From NCBI GenBank assembly GCA_910578095.1, contig CAJTOZ010000043.1, positions 1 through 5,996 on the forward strand: a stretch of 5,996 bases of DNA, written 5' to 3'. The notes beneath the pieces were generated by a model. That model saw only the letters and a list, made by a program, of their open reading frames with translations, did no database searches and was not told the DNA's origin. Both the position numbers and the translations under genes were made by a program. Origin of the DNA: an uncultured Muribaculaceae bacterium. Its GTDB lineage: Bacteria > Bacteroidota > Bacteroidia > Bacteroidales > Muribaculaceae. Shown here in pieces: positions 1-5,960 of the stretch (position 1 is its first letter; every line of letters starts with the position of its first letter).

Positions 1-61
1 GTTCTGCACCACAAACATACTATCTACATTGCGGGCGGTAACCTTATGATGTCAACTTGGG

Positions 62-69
62 TACTTTTG
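62..69 (+). promoter_or_regulatory. Candidate Bacteroidales -7 promoter element of the efflux operon
   Basis: The octamer TACTTTTG matches the Bacteroidales primary-sigma -7 consensus TAnnTTTG at all six fixed positions. It lies about 95 bases upstream of the first start codon, in AT-rich non-coding DNA, on the right strand to drive the operon. Transcription would be expected to start near base 75, giving a leader of roughly 85-90 nucleotides that contains the stem-loop at 88-117. The weak point is the -33 element. TTTG should lie 19-21 bases upstream, near 37-42, but the sequence there is GGTAAC. The nearest TTG (29-31) is too far away. The call therefore rests on the -7 box and its position only; a helper activator or chance are both possible. 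Confidence 0.33.
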
Positions 70-87
70 CGGATAATCAATAAAAAA

Positions 88-117
88 ATGGTGCCCGGTG
101 TAATTATCGGGCACCAT
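88..117. promoter_or_regulatory. Perfect 10-bp stem-loop in the operon leader; minus-strand terminator-like
   Basis: ATGGTGCCCG (88-97) and CGGGCACCAT (108-117) are exact reverse complements around a 10-base AT-rich loop. Seven A residues (82-88) run into the left arm. Read on the minus strand this is a GC-rich hairpin followed directly by a run of U, the classic shape of an intrinsic terminator for leftward transcription. On the plus strand no U-run follows the right arm, so it is not an obvious terminator of an upstream plus-strand gene. If the promoter at 62-69 is real, the hairpin lies within the 5' untranslated leader about 45 bases before the first ATG. There it could affect mRNA stability or translation. 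Stem and polarity are seen directly; function is inferred. Confidence 0.6.
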
Positions 118-162
118 GCGCGTCTAATAGGTGAAAAGAATCTACAATCATCACATCTGTAA

Positions 163-837
163 ATGATAATTCAGCTTAGCGACATCAACAAAACGTATCC
201 CGGCGCTGTGCCGGTGCATGTGCTGAAGGATATCAACCTCGGCATAGAGAAGGGCGAGCTGTGCTCCATCATGGGCGCTTCCGGCTCGGGAAAGTCGACG
301 CTGCTCAACATTCTGGGCATACTCGACAATTACGACACGGGCGAGTATGTGCTGGACGGCACCCTTATACGCGATCTCAGCGAAAACCGTGCGGCCGAGC
401 TGCGCAACCGCCTCATAGGCTTCGTGTTTCAGAGCTTCAATCTCATAGGCTATAAGAATGCGCTCGAGAATGTGGCGCTGCCGCTGTTTTACCGCGGCAT
501 AGGGCGCCGGCGGCGCAACGCCATGGCCATGGAGCAGCTCGAGCGCATGGGGCTGGCCGACCGTGCCCACCATCTGCCCGGCGAGCTGTCCGGCGGCCAG
601 AAGCAGCGTGTGGCCATAGCCCGCGCCCTGATCACACAGCCATCCATCATCCTGGCCGACGAGCCTACGGGTGCGCTCGATTCGCACACCTCGCGCGAGG
701 TGATGCGTGTGTTCCGCGACCTCAACGCCGAGGGCATGACCATCGTGATTGTGACGCACGACCCCAAGGTGGGCGAACAGACCAACCGCGTGATCCGCAT
801 CTCCGACGGACGCATAGACCCCGACGGCCATGCTTGA
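163..837 (+). CDS. ABC transporter ATP-binding protein, MacB/LolD-type
   Basis: This 224-residue protein is the ATPase of the export complex. It should sit on the cytoplasmic face and power the two permeases encoded next. All key ABC motifs are present: A-loop Tyr12, Walker A GASGSGKST (38-46), Q-loop Gln90 in FVFQSFNL, signature LSGGQ (142-146), Walker B ILADE with catalytic Glu167, D-loop GALD (170-173) and switch His199. The length and the motif series around LSGGQKQRVAIARAL and ADEPTGALD fit the stand-alone MacB/LolD/FtsE class, and no membrane segment is present, unlike E. coli MacB, which carries its permease in the same chain. The ATG at 163 gives the usual MI-x-L-x-x-I-x-K-TY opening; no Shine-Dalgarno is visible. 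The last 8 bases overlap the next gene, which suggests translational coupling. LolD (lipoprotein release) is the main alternative, but the adaptor and TolC-like neighbours favour trans-envelope export. Confidence 0.95.
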   Translation: MIIQLSDINKTYPGAVPVHVLKDINLGIEKGELCSIMGASGSGKSTLLNILGILDNYDTGEYVLDGTLIRDLSENRAAELRNRLIGFVFQSFNLIGYKNALENVALPLFYRGIGRRRRNAMAMEQLERMGLADRAHHLPGELSGGQKQRVAIARALITQPSIILADEPTGALDSHTSREVMRVFRDLNAEGMTIVIVTHDPKVGEQTNRVIRISDGRIDPDGHA

Positions 838-2050
838 CCTTGCGCGCGAGATACTGCAGACGCTGCGCCACAACAAGCTGCGCACGGCTCTGACAGGCCT
901 GGCAGTGGCGTGGGGCATCTTCATGCTCATAGTGCTGCTGGGTGTGAGCCGCGGCATATACAATTCCTCGACACGCAACGGCAACACCGAGGCCTATTCC
1001 TACCTGACGCTGTGGGGCGGCTGGACCAACAAGCCCTACAAGGGCTACAAGGAGGGGCGCCGCATAAGGCTCGAGGAATCGGACATCGACCCTGTGGGCA
1101 GGCGCGGCGGCCGCCTTGTGGAATCGGCCATGGGAAGCATCAGCATCGATTCGGCCAAGGTGCGCACGATGCGCGACTATGTGACCGACGGCATCTACGG
1201 CGTGTATCCCGGCGCCGATGTGGCGGAGCGAGTGACCATGCGCCACGGGCGGTTCATCAACGGCCGCGACCTCTCGGAGCGTCGCAAGGTGATGGTGCTC
1301 AACACCGACAATGCCCGCCTGCTCTTCGGCTCGGAGGATTCGGCCGTGGGGCGCCGTGTCGACTGCATGGGGCTGTCGTGGGCCGTGGTGGGCGTGTACG
1401 ACAACGAGTGGCAGCGCACATCCTACGTGCCTTTCTCCACGGCCATGATGCTGCGCGGCAACGACGGCCGCATCAACAACCTGAGCGTGAAGCTCACCGG
1501 CATGCGCGACGCTGCCGATGCCGACGAGGCCGAGCAGGGCGTGCGCGCCGTGATGGCGCAGAACCACGAGTTTGCGCCCGACGATGCCGGCGCCGTGCAT
1601 GTGTGGAACCGTTTCGAGAACTATATACGCAACCAGGAGGCCAACGCCATCCTGCAGACGGTGGTGTGGGTGATAGGCCTGCTGACGATGCTCAGCGGCA
1701 TCGTGGGCGTGAGCAATATCATGTTTGTGAGCGTGCGCGAGCGCACCCACGAGATAGGCGTGCGGCGCGCCATCGGCGCCAAGCCGCGCAGCATCCTGGT
1801 GCAGGTGCTGGCCGAGAGTGTGGCCATCACGGCGCTGTTCGGCTATGTGGGCGTGTTTCTGGGCATCGTGGCCACGGAAATCATCGACAGGCTCTTCGGC
1901 CAGACCGATTTTCTGTACAACCCGCGTGTCGACATCAGCGTGGCCGTGGAGGTGACGGTGGTGCTCGTGGCTGTGGGCGCGCTCGCCGGCCTGTTTCCGG
2001 CCATCAAGGCAACCAAAGTTAAACCCGTAGAAGCCCTCCGCGACGAATGA
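830..2050 (+). CDS. ABC transporter permease, MacB-like (first of two)
   Basis: A 406-residue inner-membrane permease of the MacB/FtsX type. One N-terminal membrane segment (about 21-40) follows a basic amphipathic start with LRHNKLRT. A large periplasmic MacB-core region (about 45-270) comes next, and then three C-terminal membrane segments (about 273-297, 328-350 and 370-392) of the FtsX domain. Between the second and third segments lies the family hallmark RERTHEIGVRRAIGAK (303-318), the cytoplasmic loop that in this family contacts the ATPase. The chain ends in the typical FPAIKATKVKPVEALRDE tail. The periplasmic part carries PYKGYKEG (69-76), matched by PYKGFNKG in the next gene. The start overlaps the ATPase gene by 8 bases in another frame, and the stop overlaps the next start as ATGA. 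It probably pairs with the next permease; a homodimer cannot be excluded. Confidence 0.93.
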   Translation: MLDLAREILQTLRHNKLRTALTGLAVAWGIFMLIVLLGVSRGIYNSSTRNGNTEAYSYLTLWGGWTNKPYKGYKEGRRIRLEESDIDPVGRRGGRLVESAMGSISIDSAKVRTMRDYVTDGIYGVYPGADVAERVTMRHGRFINGRDLSERRKVMVLNTDNARLLFGSEDSAVGRRVDCMGLSWAVVGVYDNEWQRTSYVPFSTAMMLRGNDGRINNLSVKLTGMRDAADADEAEQGVRAVMAQNHEFAPDDAGAVHVWNRFENYIRNQEANAILQTVVWVIGLLTMLSGIVGVSNIMFVSVRERTHEIGVRRAIGAKPRSILVQVLAESVAITALFGYVGVFLGIVATEIIDRLFGQTDFLYNPRVDISVAVEVTVVLVAVGALAGLFPAIKATKVKPVEALRDE

Positions 2051-3300
2051 AACTTGCAATTTTCGACCTTGACAACTGGCGCGAGATAGGCGCCACGCTG
2101 TCGCGCAACAAGACGCGCACCTTCCTCACGGGCTTCGGCATATTCTGGGGCACGGCCATGCTGGCCATGCTGCACGGGGGCGCCCTCGGCCTGGCGGGGA
2201 TGATGTTCCGCAATTTCGATGGTATAGCCTCCAATATGGCGGCGGTGATTCCCGGCGAGACGTCCATCCCCTACAAGGGTTTCAACAAAGGCATGTACTG
2301 GAGCCTTACGGTCGACGATGTGGAGCGCGTGCAGCGCTCCACCGACAGGATCGAGCTGCTGAGCCCCATCGTGTCGCGCTACGGCGCGATGAGCTACGGC
2401 TCAAAGACCACCAACGGCAACATCAACGGCGTGTCGCCCGATTTCTGGAAGATTCAGGAGGTGCGCGTGAATGCCGGGCGCCTGCTCAACAGCGGCGACG
2501 AGCGCCACAACGCCCGTGTGGCCATGATAGGCAAGAATGTGAGCGACGAGCTGTTCGGCGCCGACCCGCAGGCCGCCCTCGGCAAGTTTGTCAACATCAA
2601 CGGCATGTACTACAAGTGTGTGGGCGTGGTGTCGCAGATCGGCGAGGCCAACATCCAGGGGCGCGTGGACGACAGTGTCTACCTGCCCATGCGCCCCATG
2701 CGCATAGCCTACAACATGGGCAACAAGGTGGACTATTTCATGTTCACCGTCCGCCCGGGCTACAAGCCCAAGGATGTGCTGCCGGCGATACGCCGCGCCA
2801 TCTGCGCCGCACACCCCATCCATCCCGACGACGAAAAGGCGTTCTGGACCATCGACGTCAGCGAGATATTCGAGATGGCCGGCAACATATTCACCGGCAT
2901 CGACCTGCTGGCCCTCTTCGTGGGCGCCGGCACGCTGATAGCAGGCATCATAGGCGTGGGCAACATCATGTGGATAATCGTGCGCGAGCGCACCCGCGAG
3001 ATAGGCATACGCCGCGCCATCGGTGCCCGCCCACGCGACATCATCGTGCAGGTGCTCTCCGAGAGCATGGTGCTCACGGCCGTGGCCGGCACGGCAGGCA
3101 TAACGTTCGCGTGTCTGGTGCTGTACGGCGCCGACGCCATGACGGCTGTGCCGGGCGTCGCCTCGGCGGGCTTCCAGCTCAGCTTTGCCGGCGCCGTGAC
3201 CATCCTCGCCATCTTCCTCCTGCTCGGCACCGCCGCCGGGCTCATCCCCTCCATCAAGGCCATGCGCATCAAGCCTGTGGAGGCCATGAAAGATAAGTAA
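2047..3300 (+). CDS. ABC transporter permease, MacB-like (second of two)
   Basis: A 417-residue paralogue of the preceding permease with the same layout. It has an N-terminal segment with NKTRTFLTGFGIFWG leading into a membrane helix (about 24-45), a MacB-type periplasmic region (about 50-278), and three C-terminal helices (about 281-305, 336-358 and 380-402). The cytoplasmic hallmark RERTREIGIRRAIGAR lies at 313-328 and the tail is IPSIKAMRIKPVEAMKDK. Outside the hallmark loop, the tail and the PYKG region the two proteins have diverged clearly, so they are not a recent duplicate, and a division of labour in a heterodimer is the natural reading (inference). Translation probably depends on the ATGA overlap with the gene before it. 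The ATG at 2047 is preferred because it leaves the usual short FDLDNWREI start intact. It ends 21 bases before the adaptor gene. Confidence 0.93.
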   Translation: MKLAIFDLDNWREIGATLSRNKTRTFLTGFGIFWGTAMLAMLHGGALGLAGMMFRNFDGIASNMAAVIPGETSIPYKGFNKGMYWSLTVDDVERVQRSTDRIELLSPIVSRYGAMSYGSKTTNGNINGVSPDFWKIQEVRVNAGRLLNSGDERHNARVAMIGKNVSDELFGADPQAALGKFVNINGMYYKCVGVVSQIGEANIQGRVDDSVYLPMRPMRIAYNMGNKVDYFMFTVRPGYKPKDVLPAIRRAICAAHPIHPDDEKAFWTIDVSEIFEMAGNIFTGIDLLALFVGAGTLIAGIIGVGNIMWIIVRERTREIGIRRAIGARPRDIIVQVLSESMVLTAVAGTAGITFACLVLYGADAMTAVPGVASAGFQLSFAGAVTILAIFLLLGTAAGLIPSIKAMRIKPVEAMKDK

Positions 3301-3321
3301 CAAACAATCTATAAAGAAAAA
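3301..3321 (+). promoter_or_regulatory. AT-rich translation-initiation spacer before the adaptor gene
   Basis: These 21 bases are the longest gap inside the operon and contrast with the GC-rich coding DNA on both sides. They end in AAAGAAAAA directly before the ATG at 3322. No Shine-Dalgarno is seen. A-rich, unstructured sequence before the start is the common way Bacteroidota genes mark efficient initiation, so the adaptor probably has its own independent initiation site instead of relying on coupling as the permeases do. The spacer is too short for a convincing promoter. Confidence 0.45.
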
Positions 3322-4419
3322 ATGAAAAAGTTTTTCCGCATCCTGCTATGGACCCTGGTGGCCGCCATCTTCATCGGCACCTTTGTCTATCTCTACATGA
3401 ATTCGCGCCCCAAGGAAGAGCGCTACGCGCTGGTGCGCCCCGAGCGCGGCGACATAGTGCGCACCACGGTGCTCACCGGCACCATCGAGCCGCGCGACGA
3501 GATCGAAATCAAGCCGCAGATATCCGGCATCATCTCCGAGATTCTCGTCGAGGCCGGCGAATACGTCAGCGAGGGCGATATCATAGCCCGCATCAAGGTG
3601 ATTCCGGAGGCCGCGCAGCTATCGTCGGCGCAAAACCGCGTGGAAGTGGCCGAGGTGGCCCTCGAGGATGCCCGCGCCAAGTATGAGCGCAACAAGATGC
3701 TCTACGAAAAGAAGGTGATATCGCTCGAAGAGTTCGAGACCTCGCGCACCACATGGGAGCGCGCCGCACGCGAGCTGGCCGGCGCCCGCGACGCCGTGCG
3801 CATAGTGCGCGAGGGCGTGTCGGAGCTCAACGCCAAGGAGAGCAACACCATGGTGCGCGCCACCATCTCCGGCCTGGTGCTCAACGTGCCCGTGAAGGTG
3901 GGATCGTCCGTGATCCTCAGCAACACGTTCAACGACGGCACCACCATAGCCACCGTGGCCGATATGAACAACCTCATCTTCAAGGGCAATGTCGACGAGA
4001 CCGAAGTGGGACAGCTGGCCACGGGCATGCCCATGACCATAGCCATCGGCGCCATGCCCGACGTGCACCCCTCGGCCGTGATAGAGTATATCTCGCCCAA
4101 GGGCACGAACGCCAACGGTGCCAACACGTTTGAGATCAAGGCCGCGCTGTCCGACCTCCCCGAGGAGGGCCTGCGCGCGGGCTACTCGGCCAACGCCACC
4201 GTGACGCTGCGCAGCGTGGCCGATGTGCTCACCGTGCCCGAGGGCGTGGTGGAGTATGCCGGCGACAGCACCTATGTCTACTGCCTCACCGATTCGCTGC
4301 CGGCGCAGCAGTGGCGCCGCACGGCTGTGCAGGCAGGCCTCGGCGACGGCATCAAGCTTGAAATCAAGGGTGGAATAGATTCGCTCGTGCAGCTGCGCGG
4401 TGCCAAAATAGCCGACTGA
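3322..4419 (+). CDS. Efflux periplasmic adaptor (HlyD/MacA-type membrane fusion protein)
   Basis: A 365-residue adaptor that should link the inner-membrane permeases to the outer-membrane channel. The basic start KKFFR is followed by one hydrophobic segment (about 7-26) with no lipobox cysteine, so it is best read as a membrane anchor with the rest in the periplasm. The lipoyl-like domain is split, as in the family: first half about 60-92 (IKPQISGIISEILVEAGEYV region), second half about 176-200 (ATISGLVLNVPVKVGSSV region). Between them lies a charged, heptad-like helical hairpin (about 97-172), expected to reach the TolC-like protein. A beta-barrel region follows from about 205, including DMNNLIFKGNVDETEVG (214-230), typical of Bacteroidota adaptors. 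The length is close to that of E. coli MacA. The gene lies 3 bases before the channel gene. The family call is firm; the transported substrate is unknown. Confidence 0.93.
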   Translation: MKKFFRILLWTLVAAIFIGTFVYLYMNSRPKEERYALVRPERGDIVRTTVLTGTIEPRDEIEIKPQISGIISEILVEAGEYVSEGDIIARIKVIPEAAQLSSAQNRVEVAEVALEDARAKYERNKMLYEKKVISLEEFETSRTTWERAARELAGARDAVRIVREGVSELNAKESNTMVRATISGLVLNVPVKVGSSVILSNTFNDGTTIATVADMNNLIFKGNVDETEVGQLATGMPMTIAIGAMPDVHPSAVIEYISPKGTNANGANTFEIKAALSDLPEEGLRAGYSANATVTLRSVADVLTVPEGVVEYAGDSTYVYCLTDSLPAQQWRRTAVQAGLGDGIKLEIKGGIDSLVQLRGAKIAD

Positions 4420-4422
4420 GCC

Positions 4423-5721
4423 ATGAAAGCCATGATGATAGCGGCCATAGCCCTGGCCGCAGGCACAGCCGGCGCGCATGCCGGCGAGTGGAGCCTCGAC
4501 AGCTGCATAAGCTACGCCCACGCCCACAATATCAATGTGCGCCTCAGCGAGGTCAACTGTCTCAACGCCGAGTATGGCGTCACGGAGGCCAAGGACCGCT
4601 TCCTGCCCTCCGTGGCCGCCGGCGCCTCGCAGAGCTTCGCCTTCGGCCGCGGCCTCACCGCCGACAATACCTATGCCAACCGCAACACGCAGAGCTTCGG
4701 CGTGAACGTGGGGCTCAACATGCCCATCTTCCAGGGCCTCGCCGGGGTGCGCCGCCTCGACTATGCCAAGGCCTCGCTGCGTGCCGTCCTCGAGCAGCAC
4801 GAGGCCACCAAGGACGATGTGACGCTCAACGTGATAGCGCAATATCTGCAGGTGCTATATTGCAAGGAGATGCTCGCCGTGGCGGCCGACCAGGTGCAGC
4901 TCTCGCGCACCGAGCTTGCCCGCCGCCGCGAGCTCCTGGCAGCAGGCAAGATCCCCGAACTCGATGTGCTCGAGGCCGAGGCGCAGCTCGCACGCGACGA
5001 ACTCACGGAGGTGACGGCCGACAACGACCGCGTGCTGGCCCTCGTGGCCATGGCGCGCCTGCTGCAGCTCACCGATGCCGACAGCTTCGATGTGCGCCCT
5101 CTCGACACCGCCGAGCGGCCTCTGCCATCGGTCGATGAGGTGTTTGCCGGAGCGCTCGCCTCCAACCACGGCGTGCGTGCGGCCGAACTGAATGTCAAAG
5201 CCGCCGAGAGCAACGTATCTCTCGCCCGCACCGGCTACATGCCCACACTCTCGTTCAGCGCCGGCCTCGGCAGCAACTACTACAAGGTGGGCGGTATTCC
5301 CGGCGACACGTTCGGGCGGCAGATGCGCGACAATTTCAGCAAAAGCCTTGGCTTCTCGCTCAGTATCCCCATCTTCGACGCATTCGGCACCCGCAACAGC
5401 ATCCGCCGCGCCAAGGCCTCGCAGATCACAGCCGAACTGCAGCTCGACGACGCCCGCATGCAGCTCTACCAGAACATCCGTCAGGCCCACAGCCAGGCCA
5501 CGGCAGCCCGTCGCAAGTGCGCGAGCGGCGAGGTGGCCGCCCGATCGTCGCGCGCCGCACTCGAAGCCATGCAGGAAAAATACAACTACGGCAAGGCCAA
5601 CGCCTCCGAGTTTGAGCAGGCGAAGAGCGCATGGTTCCGTTCGCGCTCCGAGCTCGTCCAGGCCCGCTACGAGAGCATCCTGCGCACCCGTATCGTGGAG
5701 TTCTACCACTCGGGGCGCTGA
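4423..5721 (+). CDS. TolC-like outer-membrane efflux protein
   Basis: A 432-residue outer-membrane factor of the TolC family, expected to form a trimeric channel-tunnel. Residues 1-20 look like a Sec signal peptide: Lys2, a hydrophobic stretch, and an AHA cleavage site before Gly21. The mature part opens with WSLDSCISYAHAHN, the usual Bacteroidota TolC start. The family's internal duplication is visible: RFLPS (59-63) recurs as GYMPT (271-275) and NMPIF (99-103) as SIPIF (314-318), in both cases about 212-215 residues apart. FGRGLTADNTYANRNTQ (74-90) matches the FGR...N-x-N motif before a beta-strand pair. Long charged helical stretches between these points fit the periplasmic coiled-coil tunnel. 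The first ATG (4423) is chosen over those at 4432 and 4435 because it supplies the lysine of the signal peptide. It lies 3 bases after the adaptor stop and is the last gene of the operon. Confidence 0.93.
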   Translation: MKAMMIAAIALAAGTAGAHAGEWSLDSCISYAHAHNINVRLSEVNCLNAEYGVTEAKDRFLPSVAAGASQSFAFGRGLTADNTYANRNTQSFGVNVGLNMPIFQGLAGVRRLDYAKASLRAVLEQHEATKDDVTLNVIAQYLQVLYCKEMLAVAADQVQLSRTELARRRELLAAGKIPELDVLEAEAQLARDELTEVTADNDRVLALVAMARLLQLTDADSFDVRPLDTAERPLPSVDEVFAGALASNHGVRAAELNVKAAESNVSLARTGYMPTLSFSAGLGSNYYKVGGIPGDTFGRQMRDNFSKSLGFSLSIPIFDAFGTRNSIRRAKASQITAELQLDDARMQLYQNIRQAHSQATAARRKCASGEVAARSSRAALEAMQEKYNYGKANASEFEQAKSAWFRSRSELVQARYESILRTRIVEFYHSGR

Positions 5722-5729
5722 TTCCCCGT

Positions 5730-5783
5730 GTGTCCACACTGTCCACGTGTCCACGCCTCCGCAGCCGTGGACACCGTGGACAC
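5730..5783. repeat. Palindrome built from repeated GTCCAC / GTGGAC words
   Basis: Beginning nine bases after the last stop codon there are three direct copies of GTCCAC (5732-5737, 5741-5746 and 5749-5754) followed by two inverted copies GTGGAC (5767-5772 and 5776-5781). GTGTCCACG (5747-5755) pairs exactly with CGTGGACAC (5766-5774). After a single bulged C (5775), T5740 to C5746 pairs with 5776-5782. This gives about 16 base pairs around a 10-base loop (5756-5765). The hairpin is strong and could protect the 3' end of the operon mRNA or be a mobile palindromic (REP-like) element. A U-run does not follow directly, so it is a poor intrinsic terminator. The repeat structure is seen directly; the role is inferred. 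Confidence 0.7.
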
Positions 5784-5859
5784 CTGCGTTTCCGATTATG
5801 CGTGTCATGCAAGCGCAAAACGCTGTGCGCCCGCAATGTAGGGACAGCCTGCGTTTCCG
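5778..5859 (+). repeat. Pair of short imperfect direct repeats, GGACA(G)CCTGCGTTTCCG
   Basis: The sequence at 5778-5794 recurs at 5842-5859, identical apart from one extra G after GGACA. The copies start 64 bases apart, and the first one begins inside the right arm of the palindrome at 5730-5783. The intervening DNA shows no coding character. This may be the trace of a duplicated intergenic element; at 17-18 bases it is unlikely but not impossible as chance. Confidence 0.5.
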
Positions 5860-5871
5860 CACCCATCACAG

Positions 5872-5920
5872 GCGCGCTCACCGTCAGGTGGGCTTCCCGC
5901 CATCTGCGCGCGACTTTTTT
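5872..5920 (+). terminator. Possible intrinsic terminator of the efflux operon
   Basis: GCGCGC at 5872-5877 can pair with GCGCGC at 5906-5911, enclosing a smaller CACC/GGTG hairpin (5879-5882 with 5887-5890). Three bases later six T residues follow (5915-5920). The order of GC-rich stem then T-run on the plus strand fits rho-independent termination about 150-200 bases after the last stop codon. The outer stem is only six base pairs and closes a long, branched loop, and the T-run could instead belong to a promoter for the next gene, so the call is tentative. Confidence 0.3.
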
Positions 5921-5960
5921 GCCACTAATGAGTTGTCAAAAATAGTTATATGTAAGCTTG
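5918..5960 (+). promoter_or_regulatory. Possible promoter for a gene beyond the window
   Basis: Base composition turns sharply AT-rich here. Two partial Bacteroidales-type promoters can be read. TTTG (5918-5921) is followed after 21 bases by TAGTTATA (5943-5950), a weak -7 match. GTTG (5932-5935) is followed after 17 bases by TAAGCTTG (5953-5960), which matches TAnnTTTG at all but one fixed position but with short spacing. The last bases are purine-rich with GAACAGA twice (5979-5985 and 5987-5993), like the leader of a downstream gene. No start codon with a useful reading frame is visible before the window ends. Confidence 0.25.

Noticed and set aside
1..162. Frame 1 is open from the window edge to a TAA at 160-162, directly touching the ATPase ATG, as if an upstream gene ended here.
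   Set aside because: Third-position GC is near half, far below the five real genes, the frame runs straight through the stem-loop and the A-run, and the peptide resembles no family I know. An open frame of 53 codons in this composition is plausible by chance.
722..2059. Long minus-strand open frame opposite the first permease (445 codons).
   Set aside because: It is rich in His, Ala, Gly and Arg with no recognisable domain, and it follows from the GC-rich codon pattern of the plus-strand permease, whose family motifs are clear.
163..3300. The ATPase and permeases considered as a LolCDE lipoprotein-release system or an FtsEX pair.
   Set aside because: The operon continues with a membrane fusion protein and a TolC-like channel, and the permeases have a MacB-type layout of one N-terminal and three C-terminal helices, which fits tripartite export best.
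3619..4842. Long minus-strand open frame across the adaptor and channel genes (407 codons).
   Set aside because: It spans the junction of two real plus-strand genes, has low-complexity His/Gly/Ala composition and no family motifs; it is an antisense shadow.
163..5721. Assignment of a specific substrate such as macrolides or a peptide.
   Set aside because: Nothing in the sequence or neighbours identifies the substrate; MacAB-like systems export very different molecules.
5730..5783. GTCCAC repeats considered as a short CRISPR array or an attachment site.
   Set aside because: The units are six bases with spacers of only a few bases, in both orientations, and there are no cas genes, integrase gene or tRNA end nearby.
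4855..5862. Minus-strand open frame opposite the TolC-like gene and running into the 3' flank (335 codons).
   Set aside because: Same shadow pattern. The part outside the channel gene lies in the repeat-rich spacer and shows no coding features.
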